From Lichenostomus cassidix (taxonomy: Eukaryota; Chordata; Aves; Passeriformes; Meliphagidae), in assembly GCA_008360975.2 (NCBI GenBank), contig CM039184.1, positions 52,604,797-52,668,796 of the forward strand: DNA of 64,000 nt. Reading direction: 5' to 3'. The position numbers were made by a program, and so were the translations under genes. The notes under the pieces were generated by a model that had not been told where the DNA came from, did no database searches, and saw nothing but the letters and a program-made list of their open reading frames with translations. This document shows positions 49,603-63,100 of the stretch, in pieces; the first letter of the stretch is position 1; each line of letters opens with the position of its first letter.

Positions 49603-52600
49603 CACTTTTGAAATAAAGTTTAGGATTTGCTGATTTATCCATGTATCCATGACCTGGAAATCTATAATGTATCTTCTCCAGTTTCTTGATAGAGGCTTCA
49701 AGACCATGTATATAAACATGCATTTTTCAGTAGACTTCATTAATATTTCTACCACAATCTCATGTCATACTGAATCGACTAGGTTTCTTCCTGTATTTGT
49801 AGTATGTCCAGGAAAAGGAAAAGTTTTGCTATAAAATCAAATGTTCCACCTTTTTGCATTTAAATGGAAGTGCAATACCTGGTTCTACGCTTTATGAAAA
49901 TCATATCAAAACCAACCAAACAAAATCACAAAAAGATGAAAAAGGAGTTATAGCAAAGCTTTGTTCAAGAACAGTAAAAAGTGGATTTTGTAATTTATTT
50001 TTTATTTTCACAAAAACAAATATTTTAATGTTTTCTAAAAGTTAAGTTTCATATTTCCACATTTAGGTATTCTGGAATTTTACATTGCAAAAATCTTATT
50101 TTCATTAGTGTAAGAACAAAAGCACACATTAAACTATCTGAGTTTCCAGCTGAAGAAAAGTATTATTTTATATAGAGTTCTCGGAAATATCAGAATTATT
50201 TAAAGAAAAGCATTTCAGTGATTTCCTATATTTTATGAAGCTCTTTGTGGAATAAAATCAAAAGGTATAAGATGCCATATTTTGTAACTGCAATGCTGCA
50301 GTATCTTACAAGAATATTTATGATTCTTCTGAGGGAATATGGGTCTGAAATATCAAAATATTAATGAAAAATCAATTGTCTACTGCTCATGCTGCATTTA
50401 TTCAGTTACCTTTACAGCTTTGCCTGAGAGAATGCTTTTATTTACTTTTAAAATTTGATTGCTTTGTTTACACTAAATACATTGACTATGATCCGTGCTC
50501 AGCCCTTGATGGTGCTAAATATTTAATGTTTTTCCTTAGAGCAATTATTAGTTTCTCATTAATCAATGCTTTTAAATATCTGTCTTCATTACAACACTTA
50601 AGAACTTTACAGCATGAGCTGCTTGTTCTCTGACTGTCTCACAAATCTGCATCTCAATTAGCTCATGTTGGCAATATTCTCTGTTCCCTTTGACTTCCAT
50701 AGAAATTAGAAATACTCGGAAACTCAGGAAAGGTACACAGAAAACTGTAATATCAAGCCCAGCTCCTTACTGCTCATGAGATGCTCAGGTATAAATCATT
50801 TAGAACACTCTCTTCATAAGTACTAATTTCATTTGGTTCTCTCTTCTGGTGATAAAAGATGGGAGAGAAAAGCTAACAGAAAAAAAGGTATGTGCTATGA
50901 ATAGGGAAATTTGCTTCTCAAGGAGCTTCACATGGTAGCAAACATGTGCATTATGAATCAATATGGTGCAAGCCTAGTTTTCCACTCTGACTCCTGTCAT
51001 GTTTCAATTTAGATTCAGGGGCTATATTGGTCTAAAAATAGAAAATGTAAACCCTTCTTACTTTGAAAATTAATGCTTTCTCTTTTTTTTTTCCTAGTTT
51101 AAATACACAGAGATACTTTTTAAGGCCTCCAGCATTTCCTGAAAGACACACACTAAAAATATTTCAGAGGCAAATACAGCGGTTTTCATATTACAACATA
51201 AAAACATTAATTTCTCTGCATCTCTTTTTTCTGCAATCATATTATGTCTCTTCTGATTCCCTTTCTGATTACATTTTTATTTATTCAGGGCTTTTTCCCC
51301 TCACCCAGAACTGAGTGCAACAACTTTGCAGTTCAGGAAGTAATTATTGCTTCCATTTAACACACAGAAAATAAAAATACGAAAATGTGCTTACCTGAAG
51401 CCACTGGAGAGTGGTGCCAGGCCATGAAAAGACATCTCTTGACTTGAAGTCTAACCTTCTATTTAAAAGATGATTTCTCTATTGGTTCCTGATTTAGCAA
51501 GTTAATGGATAACATTCAAAGCACAACAGATGATTCTTGTATCTAAATGAGCTCTAAGTGTGTCCATATTTTATCTTGGCAAGTGTGCAAACCTTCAAAC
51601 CCCATCATCCATACAGTTTGGTTACAAGTCCTCCTTGAGTTCCACAATTTCCTTTAGTAGATCCCCCCCACTCAGAGGACTGGATCTACAAATATAGGCA
51701 GATATTCACCTCGTGGTGTCATGAATGTTTCGAAGACACACAGATTCAAGTTTTCTTCTGGTAAAGATTTTTGAGTGCTTTTATTTATTCTTGATCATCA
51801 TGTTCCAAGTAGTTAGAGTTCTGATGGATGTAGTTCATGTATATTCCTCAGCTGATTCCCTTTCTGCTAAGTCCAGCTGCTAGAGTCAGACAACACACGT
51901 TTCAAAAAGGTACCCCTTCCTGATTTAAATGACAGATCACCTACATTGCTGTCAGATCTGGTTTTTAGAAAAATACAAAATTTTTGGCCTATGTTTAGCA
52001 TACCTTTACCATCATAACTCTCTTCATACATTTATTTACACAGCATTTTCACACTGATCATTCTATTTGAAAGTTAAATCTGTTAAGTTTATAACTTCAA
52101 AATAAATTTCTAAGAATTTTAAATATTCTTTAATTTCTTGTTGGTCCCTTTTCCCCCAAATTTTAATCATCACTTTTGGACCCTAACATTGGCAAAATAT
52201 ATTGTTATTGGTCTCAGAATTCCTGTGTATAGAATAATATTATTCTTCTAAATTTATTGACTACTCTTCTTATTATTTCTGTTTAGTCTTTAGAACAAAG
52301 AAAAGGTGTTATTACAACAAAAATAATACAATTATATTTTTTCTGCTGTTTTTGAAGGGTTAAAATTAGAGGGTTGCCTATGTTTGAAGAAAGACACATA
52401 CTCCTACAAACTCAGAATAAATAATTATGCCTTTGCAGTAATATAATACAGTATATATTTCTCTACAATATTCTAAGACACTATCTGCATTTAGATATGT
52501 ACCACTCTGAATTACTCCACATCACATAGGCCATTTCTAAGAAGGATGGTACATAAATAACCATAATTTGCTATATCATTTTGAAATAGAGTACACTTAC

Positions 52601-53778
52601 TTGCACGTGAAAAAAATCACACCTACAGCTAGACATCTTTTGGAGATTTATTCTCAAATTTCCCTTCAAATATAATTATTAAGTAGAGCAAATACCTCCA
52701 AATGGGTAATCCGTACAACAGGATCTGCAGTCTAGCTGAGAAGCTGACAGTGAGTTCTGAAATGCATTACTGCAATGTTTTGACTTTCTTGTCTTTGCTG
52801 TAGTTGCAGTTTTGCAGTCACACTCAATGTAAATTGATGAGTTTTATATAAGATATTGTTAAAATACCCATTTTGATGTTTGGACTGCTGGCCAAGCAAT
52901 TCCTTCCAGTTCAGCATCACTAGTGTAATGTTCTTTCTCTTATGAATTTCTATTTTTATGAGTTTTTGAAGGAAACTTGCCTGGAAAATGCAATGTGGGG
53001 CTGCTCAAACAAGGCTAATAACACTGAGTGTTTTGATTTGATCAGAGGCATCCATGCTAATACAAAATAAGTTGTCATGGTGTCCTCAGCACAATGCCCC
53101 ACCAGCTACAGAATTTGCTTTTGTTGTGGTTGGTAGAAAAACTATGGGGAAAAGAAAAGTGAATTTTCAAAATATTAGATGCTTCTTTCACTCACCAGAC
53201 AAAAAAAGCCTTGAATGAAAACATCCCTGTATAAAATACCCACTTGCTTAACAACCAAAACACAATAAAAATATAATAGAAAGCTTTAATCAACATTTTG
53301 CGTCCTTCTTATAAATGCATATGATTGCTATGTGATTATCTTCACATACAGATGGCTTAAAATTATAATTAAGGTTGAGAAATGAAAATAATAGAGCAGA
53401 ATAAAATCCTGCAAACCTGCAGGCAAGCTACTTGCCAGTTTTAAGTATCCCTGATCAAAGAATAACATACAATACAAAGTGATAAAGGGAGGACATGAGA
53501 AACACCCTGAAAAGTAGTATTTCATTCTGTTAGGCACTGACTGCAGACACAACCTCTAATCAAACACTTTGGAGAAGTTCCAGCAACAGGGTGAGAGAAA
53601 GCAGAAAATTCCTCCACAGAAGGCTGTATGGCTGAAATCACCACTAAATTAATTCTGACAATATTAATGGAAAAGAGCTTCATGTTACATACCTCCCTGA
53701 TTTTTGTAAAATTCACTGGTCCAGTCTAAAGATAAAGTTTAAAGGTAGTTCATGTCACACATGAATGGCTTAGTGGTT

Positions 53779-53905
53779 GATACCAAGGGCCATCTGACCC
53801 AGTGATCGAGTTCAGTGGTGGCCAGAGTGGAGGCATATGGAAGATTAAGAACAGGGCAAGCACCGAAGCCATTTTGCCCGAATATCCTTTCAGTATCCAG
53901 CTAAG
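53779..53905 (-). mobile_element. Old CR1/L3-like LINE fragment
   Basis: GATACCAAGGGCCATCTGAC, CCAGTGATCGAGTTCAGTGG, GGCCAGAGTGGAGGCATATG, AAGAACAGGGCAAGCACCGA and TTTCAGTATCCAGC follow the wording of an old CR1-type 3' end in reptiles and birds (AAGGCCCATCTAGCCCAGTATCCTG...CAGTGGCC...AAGAACAGGGCAAGCA). Orientation is inferred by analogy with the reversed CR1 start. Edges are approximate. Confidence 0.5.
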
Positions 53906-55699
53906 GTGCCTTTGTCTACTCCTTTTTGACCCTGGGTTAGCAGCTAACAAGTGAAATAGCTAGGTGTTATCTGTTGCTCTTCAGGGCCATGAGGGCAATG
54001 GCTTTCTGCCACACTGAGAGAAGATTTTGTCCCTAACATAGCATTTTGAAGGCATAAAAAGAGAAACAATGGTTCAAATAGTAATAAAAATGAAAAGTAG
54101 TCAAGAGGCCATTCAGAGACCAAGCAGGACAACAAAGGTGTCAGAAGCAGGTGTGGATAAGAGAACTAGTAACACAGCTGGAAAAAGCCCAGCGGCTCCT
54201 GTGAAAAGAAATTCTCTCACTAAGGCAAGGCATTGAAGGAATTCAGCACACAACATGCCTCTGGTGACCTGAGTGAACCATGTGCTGGAGGAGAAGAAAA
54301 GCATGTTCTTTCCAATACTCGCCAGAGAAAGATCACCATATCAGCCTCTGCTCAATTAGAGTCTTTGAAGAATCCTGACAAATGCTGAATGCTTTGCCTG
54401 TTCCCAGACTGGGATACAATATTATATAGTGGTGTTCTGGTGGTTTTCCAATTTCAAATGCAATGTTTGGTTTGTCAGTAAGATTAATTTAAAAAGTAAT
54501 AAATGTGAAAAGGTCAGATGTATGGGGAGGGAGAATGATATGGCCATTGTCATGAGGGGTTGGCAGGAAAGTAAAACACATTTTTTATTTTTGTATTTAA
54601 TAGACAGTAAGAAAGCCCAGCACTATCCATTTGAAATTGTGATGATTTCAAAGGTGTAACTCATACTTCTACCATTCTAGACTCTGAAATTCCTGATATT
54701 TTTTAATCACTATTTTATTATCTCCCAAAGAGTTTCTGAATTAATATTGTTTTTTAAAGAAGAAGAAAAAAAAAAACAAACCCTCAGGATCTGGCTAGAA
54801 GCCAAAATAGTAAACTATGGAAAATTTTCCTCTTAATTTAATGAGCTTCAGATGACTTCTTTGTTTTATAAGCACTTTACCATCCAAATATTTTTAAATA
54901 TTTTTTAAATAATATTATATCTATGGCACTTCTAAAATGAAAGCACAACAAAGGTAAAACAGAGTGAAAGGTAAGTGGGAAGCCAGTACACAGGAGCACA
55001 TTGCCTAAATACATGGAAAAGAAAATTTATTTCTAGAAAACTGAAATATCTTCCAAATTTTATTCCTTCTCTCTTTTTTATTCTCTCTTCAACAAAGAAA
55101 TGGAAATGGACAGCAATGTCTTAATTCTCAATATTTCTCAGAATAACAATACAAAACCACAAAGAGAGTGAGCTTATTTGAAGTAGAAGTATCAACTTCA
55201 GAAAAAGAATCAATCAAATCAACAATGTGTGAATCTGAGCTTCCAGAAATCTTAAGAGGTTAGCTCTGATAATTATATGCCAAGCCATCCCTTTTATAGG
55301 TTTGCAAATGTTATTTTAAAATACTGAGACATTTGTTCACCGTAGCAGTGTTAGACAGCAGCAATCCCTCTTTTCAAGTAGGTGAAAGAAAAAAAAAGTG
55401 AAATTACTGGCTTTGTATAGATGGGAAACTATAGATTTGCACAAACTGAGACTTATAAACTAAACACCAGCATGCTCCCAGAGGCAGAATGCAGCAGAGT
55501 TTTCTGACATGTTTCTCTGCTTTAAAAAACTGCAATGCTTAATGTTTTGGAAAGCTAGACCCAGTCAATATTTATTACACATTTCAGATTTAAAACACAT
55601 AAAAAATAAAGCTTTAATTTACCAGTGCCAAGAAAACAAATGAACTCTGTTTCTACCATCATAATATCTGCAGCAAACATTTGGACTGAACTTATCATG

Positions 55700-55717
55700 C
55701 CCCCCCCCCACCACCAC
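55700..55717. repeat. Poly(C)/CCA short tract
   Basis: Ten C followed by ACC units (CCACCACCACC). Confidence 0.85.
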
Positions 55718-55954
55718 CTACACAAAAGGTAGATTTAGAGTAAAAGAAGCAATAAACACATATTTGGGTAAATTTTTCTCTTACAGAGAGCAAAAGAACT
55801 GAAAGCAAATTAAACCCAGAAAATGAGATAATTCTCATTTTTCATGGTGCTTTATTACCATATACCTCATATATTAATTTTAAAAAATGAAATGAGAGAA
55901 ATATTTTAAGTAAACAAAAGATTAGATCAAAAATATTTTTAACTTTTATTATTT

Positions 55955-55980
55955 TCCCTCCCTCCCTCCCACCCCTCCGC
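55955..55980. repeat. (CCCT)n pyrimidine tract
   Basis: CCCTCCCTCCCTCCCACCCC-type run. The complementary strand is G-rich with several GGG blocks and could form a quadruplex; this is inference only. Confidence 0.8.
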
Positions 55981-56831
55981 CTTTAAGTTAGACTCAAAAT
56001 CAAATTTATGTAGTTATTTTTTCTTCTGAGAAACCAAACAATTTGGGGCTTTTTTTGCCTAAGATTCAGTCTGATAATCTCAGTTTATTGGATAAATAGA
56101 AAAAAAGAATTCACAAGCAGAACAAAGTTCTTCACTGCAAAACTGCCTCATAATATTGAAAAATACAGTGTCAAAACAGTCCATTTTCCTTACTTTTCAC
56201 TCATTCAACCACGGCTGATCTCATAGCACCTTTGCTCTCAAATATATTGCATGAAACTCTTACAAGCACGGTAATGAATCAAGCTTTGGGGGATCCTGAG
56301 TGATAATTGCCAGTTCTGCAGCAGCAGGGTGTGGATGTCTGGATGAAAACAAGTTGGGAGTCAGAAAGCCAAGGCTTCCTCCTTTCACTGGATTCCCTGA
56401 AATGAAAGCAGAGGGGTGAAGGCTGAGATGTCCTCATTCTTTCACAGAACTTTCAATGTAACTCTGACCTATGTCTGATCAAACATAAAACAGTGAAAGA
56501 AAAAGAAACAATTTTGGAATTTCTATCAGTAACTCTAGTTCATTTAAGATTTCAGATTACTTAAGACTTTGTCTTTTTAGGAAAATACTGACTTTAATTA
56601 CATTTTTGACCAAGAAAATCTAGAAAGTTTGCAGGCAAAATACTTTCCTATATTTTCAAACACTCTATTCCCATCTATTTCCAGAAGGCAAACCAGTCAT
56701 GGCAAAATAGAAACATAGCAAAAAAAAATCATTAAGGTTTCTGCTTTAAATAAAAATATTTATTTATTTAGTACAATTTTTGTATATTTTTAAATTCTAT
56801 GCAGTAAAATAGAGTCTTAAATTATTCAATT

Positions 56832-57190
56832 TGTCGCTGTTGAGCCACTAGCAGAGAAAAGACCCGAGTTCTCAGTGTGACAAGAAAGAAGAAGAAGTTT
56901 ATTATTTTGATTTCAATATATATAGACTTTTCAGAGGTCACCCAGATTGGTCAGCCAGAAACCTCCCCCTAGGCCTGATTGGCCAGGCCTGAACTGTCCA
57001 AATCTCGAGACACTGTTTCAAAACATCCAAACTTTATCTTTGTTTATAAAACACAGAAGAATGTTCTCACGGGGAAGACCTGTGCTAGCCACATCAATTT
57101 GCTTGTTGTTGCCCACATTGCTGTTATTTTCTAGACTTTTTTCTAAAATTTTGCAACTCTTAACTGCTTATTGCTTAGATTGTCCCTCAA
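56832..57190 (-). mobile_element. Solo LTR, reverse orientation
   Basis: Opens TGTCGCTGTTGAGCCACTAG at 56832. On the reverse strand the order is a TATA-like TCTATATATA (about 56918-56927), then AATAAACTTCTTCTTCTTTC with AATAAA, then TTGTCACACTGAGAACTCGG (R/U5), ending in CAACAGCGACA. This is the layout of an avian ERV LTR I remember with an AATAAACTTCTTCTTC core. The U3 side contains CCAGATTGGTCAGCC and CCTGATTGGCCAGGCC, CCAAT-type boxes on the reverse strand. The far boundary near 57190 is uncertain. No primer-binding site follows, so it is a solo LTR. Confidence 0.65.
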
Positions 57191-60100
57191 GAAAAACTTC
57201 AAGTGGCATGTAATTATAATACAGTATAAAAACACCTACACAATCACATGTTTAAAGAAACACATCCAAAATAAAAAAAGCAGGCATAAGGAAAAAGATA
57301 AGTGTCCGAAGTTTCTATGTGGCACTGTATACACCAGAAATGCTTACAATCAATGTATGTAAAACCAAATTTGACACCTAAGACAGTGTTTGGGTTTTTG
57401 TGTTCAGAGATAGATAGTTTAATAATAAAGGGCATTGTATTCTAAAAGTTACATAATTAATAGGCTGTTCTAAACATGGCACCTAAAAATTCCCAACTGT
57501 GTCTGAGGATGAACTGGGATGTTTGGATTGTTTTAACAAACTGAAGCCTCAGGAACAAAAAAAATCTATTAATTATATATAAAAAATAGTGGCTATTCCT
57601 TCAGTTTTGTGCATTTTAATTGAGAATGCCCATTAAAAATAAAGATCAACAATCAGCTATGTCATTTCATACAGGACAAGAACGTCAAAGAAGGCAGGGA
57701 AGGCAGGAGCAGTTGTAGTGTCTCCTATTGTGCTGCATAGTAGACAATATCTATTTTGAAGCATTTGGAAGTGGGATCTTTTCTTCTTAAAATTGAAATG
57801 TGAAAGAATAAAATATTCTGATATCCATTAAAGATACATGGAAAACAGTCTTGATAGGTGCTGCTAATATATGCTGCTTCCCTTTAGTTTGGAAGTTTAT
57901 CAGAACACCTTAAAAACACATAATTATTTTTTAAAAAAACCATATTCCTTGTTTAATCCTCAAGAAGTATGTAAGTCTTCACATATGGCTGATTTATGGA
58001 GACTGTTTCACAGAAGGAATTGTCACTTGCTTCTGTTTAAATTGGGGTCTGGAAGGCTATGTGTAACAGCATTCCTGATAATTGGCTCTATTATGAAGCA
58101 CTGTCATGGCAAATTTTCTGAACACAAAACAGACTGCATAACACTACCTCCCAGGAAAAAAGAAGCCCACAACACTATCCTGCCTCAGCAACACAAATTT
58201 ATATTCTAATTACATAGAGTAAATGTAATTATACCTCAAATAATGCAGGTGCCAAACCTGAAATTTAGAGTATGTATTTTAAACAATACAGAGTTGCCAC
58301 AGAGTTTAAAACAAAGACATGAAACACTGGTTTCAATTCTTCTCTAAGAAAAAGAAGAAAAGAATTCTTCTGTCTTTTCAAAGTCTACTACACTGCTATA
58401 TTTTTCTTTTTGACTCACTCTCTAGCAGACCTTTGCTACTTCATTAAAACATTTTTCAACATGTCATATATATTTGTGGTGTAGCAAACCCTAGTTTATT
58501 CATGCTGAGTGGCTAACCTTTCTCAAAGCAATTCAGCAACATTTCTCTTTTCTTGCCTTTGTAAAATCTCATCTGAATGGCTCTGAAGCAGAACTGGGCA
58601 AGAATTGACCTAAACATAAACCTTTTAAAGATTAGGAAAGGAAAACTTGGGTATTTATTTATTTGTCATGGTTCTGGTACATCAGCTTTGCTTTGATTCT
58701 AATTTTCATGCTTTTTTCTGTCACCCAGGTCCATCTAGCACTAGAAAAAAATTGTTCATTGTAAAGTTGCTCTTATATTACTTCAAGTGAGAATGAAACC
58801 AAGAAGTTTCCCAAAGGCTACCCCATAACACAATCTTAGAATATAAGCATATTAATTTATAGTTGCCTTCACACATATTGCGATTCTCCTCCAAACCATC
58901 AACTAAAATATCGACCTTTATTTAGTACATGAAACTTCACTTCTAGGAATGTGGAATGGTTTGGACAGATTTGAAAAATCAGCTAAAAATATTCTGAATG
59001 AAATTAAGTAAAAGCCAATTCAAACATTAGTAACAAAAAGCAATATTTCAATTTACACAACTTATTTGGACAAATTACATATTTCTTTTTCAACATTTAA
59101 TCACTACATTTCCTTATTGCAGACATCTCATCATATTCAGTCAATATATGCAAGATCTCAGGAGAATCCTTACTTATGAAATTACATGCCAAATATCCTT
59201 GATTATATATTAGTCATCATTGATATAAATAATTAAATGCTCAGATCTTTCTTTTAAGAGTAGTCTATAGTCACAAATATTTATACAGAATTACTATAAG
59301 GTTGTTCAGCGTAAAATTCTCATTTTTCACTTTCATCTTGGAGTTGAAACTGTGGTGATTTAAATTGTAGATCAGAGAGTAGTAAAAGGAACTCACAGAA
59401 ATACTTGGGCAAAATACTGGTTGGGCAGCTGTACAATCTTTTTCCCTCTGGGATTCCCATCTGTGCTTCATATCAATCAGCTTTAGGGTAAGTTTAACAA
59501 TAGGGACACCTTATTTCTTCAGCCAAATAGGAACAGGTTATCTGCCTGGCAGCCAGGGTATGAATTGGATTAAAACTGAAGATGTCAAAGACTCATTTGA
59601 CCACTGCGTCACTCACAGTGATGTTGAAAATTAAATTCCTAGCCGAAAAAAACCAAAAATTCAGAAAACTTCTAAGCCTTGAAATGTGAAGGCAGTTCAG
59701 ATAACACAAAACTTAGGCCCAATGAAACTATGACATAATATATAACTCAGTAAAGGAATGAAGAACTATGCAATCTACTCCATCAAAGTAATGTTGGAAT
59801 CAAAGATAAGATATACTTACTTTCTAATTCACTTTCTTTGTAAAACCAGAAGTGTTATTAAGTGGTCATAATTTTTGGTTTTCTCTGTTATTTGAGGAAA
59901 ATCATTTATATTTGCAAGTTTTTATTTCTTAGGAATTCTTTTCATGAGCTAAGGGATTTTTTTCATTAGCTAAGAGATTCTTTTCATGAGCTAAGAGTAC
60001 TGTACACAAAGCTCTCAAAAATAGTTTAAACCAGTACTTAATTCACTTTTTGCAGTAGTAAAAGATCCCAAATCAGTTAAGCTCAAATAACTTCAACTTC

Positions 60101-63100
60101 CCCTAACTGGAGGATGCTACCACTTTGCTATACAGTCAGGTTTTAATCCTATCCACTATTCCCTAAACACCATATTTTTCATATTTTTACTTATATCACA
60201 GTATTGTCAAGCACAAGTGTAACAGGCTGGCTAGGCTTCTTCTCCATGTTTTCCAGGTGGATTGAAATTCTCTAACTAAGCTCTCTGTTCTTTTCCTTAA
60301 CCACTGCCAGTTTCAAAAGAGTACACAGCCTTTAGGCAGGCTAAATCCTCTGCAATTCTGTGCATTGTCTTTCCCACTCATCTACAGCATCTCTCCCTTG
60401 ACCTAGAGATTTAACTACTCTTTCCACTTTAGAGTCCCAAACACTTCCCTCAAAGGATCCCTCACAAAAACACACACCCCTCAAGCCTACTCAGAGGCCT
60501 AAATTAATTATGCTAATCAGACTACCCTGGCTAACCCAATTAAGTTTAATTAGCTGATGCCTTTCTTCCTAAAACACCTTGCCTTAGGGACATTTTACCT
60601 CTGCTTTTAAGCTAGCTGCAGAAGTCAATCTCCTCCTGCAAACTTGCCCCTTAGCAACAGACATTCAGCAGGGAGAGACAGCAATAAGCCTCTCGAAAGC
60701 CTCAGCGAAGCTTCTTGTTTCTTGAATACTTAAAACTGGACTGTATTCACATTGGAATTTGGGCTGTGAACAAAAGGAGCTTATTTAGAAAGTCTAGCTT
60801 CCATATGAAGCCAATACTGTCAGTAGTAATCATCCTTTTTTTTTTCTCTGTCATTTGGGAGTCATAGTCAAGAACACCTCCGTCTTTAGATAGCAGTGCC
60901 ACTGACCCTCTGCTTCCTTCCTGATCCTGAAGCTGTGCATTATTTCACCTATGTCTCCCTTCGATTTCACTGCAGGAAACCTCATTGGCTTATATTTACT
61001 AGACCTGCATGCAGTGATGCAGAAAATCTCCTCTGTGGCAGATCCCAGTTAAATCCTCTCCTGCATGAAGGGAAACTAACTTCCCTCACTCCTCTGTGAA
61101 CTGAACAAAAACTTTTGAGCTTCTGGTTCATAAAAAACAGAATTCTTTCCAAAATTTCCCCCAGAGAATAGTCTAAAAAAAAAAAAATTCCTACCAGTTC
61201 GAATTCCAAACCAATGTTGCCTCAAAAATGCTGAAAAATGGCATTTTCAAAATGAGTACTTCTGGAGTTCTTCAGATAGCCAATAAAAGTTAAAATTTCT
61301 TTCCTACTATCTGTAGACTGTTTTCTATATTATTTCTGGTGATAAACTAGAGAAACATTTGTTTCACACCACAGGAAATTTAGAAGAATCTAGAAGTCAT
61401 CCTTCTTGAAGGACTTTTTTTCGCGTGAAAATGGAATTGCAAAGTCAAAGGAGGAAGAGAAATAAAATGGTGGTGCATGTTCTTCAAATTATTTTTCACC
61501 TGAATGGAAATCCCTAAAGAAGAAGAAATCAAACTTGCAAAGTTCAGATCTTGAAGCCTTTATTTTTCTTTTAGTTTTAAAAGTTGGCATTATTTTATGC
61601 TGGCTATCAACCTTTTTGTATTATAAATAAAGTTAGTAATAACTGGAAAAGTTCAATTGGTTCAATAGAAACTGTCAGTATAACTCAAAGACTTCTGCCC
61701 AACTAAATAAACTTTTCCCATTTTTACTCAATAAGTATGGAAAAATGCTTTACTTTGGCAACGATAATAAAACCTTAGTATTGTGTTTATTTGGTTTATC
61801 TTCAAGTTTAAAAACAATTTTTTTACTGAACAAACTCTTACTTCCAATTGCTAAATGAAATGTGATTTTCAATAAATAGACTGTAGTTAAAATAAATACT
61901 GAAGCAGCCACTATCATCTGATTAATGATGACCTAGGAAGATTTAATAAGTGACATAGAAAATTGGGAAGATCATTGATCAAATATTTTATCCCATTCAA
62001 AACTTGGTATTCTAAAAAAAATTTTGATAACCAGAAGGGATTCCTTTAATTATTCTAAGGAACAGAATGCTCTGCAAAGAGTAATAATACAACTTACCTT
62101 CCTATTAATGCATAACTTTGCCTCACATTACTGACTGCTTAGATTTTCGCTGTAAAATTAAAGAAATGACAGGCATATATAGACTTATTCTAAATATTTT
62201 CTAAATTTCTATGAGCTTCAGGTTTTTATTTGTGCTTCTGTTGATGGGGTTTTTTGGAAGGTTTTGAGGTTTTATTTAAATATGAAAATGTACAAAACAT
62301 CAATATTTTAGAAAATATTTTTACTGATTTCAGTAAGACTATTGACTAAGCGAGGATTGCAAGATTACCTCCTTGATTTGACATTCCAACAAGATACATG
62401 CTTCACAAGTATGGCCTCTATATAAGCATGGTTCTTAACAGGCTTAAAATCCAGAATACTTTGAGGTAGTTCTGTACTTTGCAGAATGCTAACTATTCAT
62501 ATTCCTCCAATTAAATACATTAGTAGTATGGTCTTAAACAGAAATAGGAGTCTCTGACTGAAATAAGACGCTTATCAAGCTAAATGTTACATTTCCAATT
62601 ATAACACTTGGGAAACACTGATATGAAAAAAATGCTGGCTGTTACATACCAGAAGAAACAAGTCAAAACTTACTTTCTTGGAGGTCTTCTTTTTTCCCTT
62701 ATCTCAGCTCTACACGGTGGCACCTTCTGACCTATCATGTTGAACATGTTCAGGCTATTCAGCTGCTAGAATAAACTCCAGCAGCAAGTATGAAATGAAT
62801 TTTCTATTGAAGACACGTTGATAAAATGTTGGCAGGTAGAAGTAGTGGCACGTGATGGAGGGAAAATTACTTTGAAAATACCCAATCTAATGTTCACATT
62901 TGGAATTAAACAAGTAGTTGCCTGAAGCTTCCCCTGTATTCAGGAAACTGCATATCTTGCAAATTGTAGTGGGAGATGGATTCCTCAGGCCAAATAAGTC
63001 CTGCGGTGCATATGAAGTACAGATAGCATGTTTCCAAAACTGTTTATTTGGAATACAACCATTATTATAACCAAATTCTGCTGTGAATTAGCTCCCCTAG

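Larger units (their letters stand above)
43426..53778. other. Unique AT-rich non-coding interval
   Basis: About 10 kb without a supportable gene. A TA palindrome lies at 44802-44845 and an AT-rich inverted repeat at 49560-49602. Near 43905-43992 the text CAGGCTCCATTAAAATAAAT and GAAAGCTGTCCACAGATTTC loosely recalls an old amniote repeat. No open frame exceeds 90 codons. Confidence 0.55.
53906..56831. other. Unique AT-rich non-coding interval
   Basis: No gene is visible. It contains a C-run with CCA units at 55700-55717 and a CCCT tract at 55955-55980. Frames of up to 76 codons resemble nothing. Confidence 0.55.
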
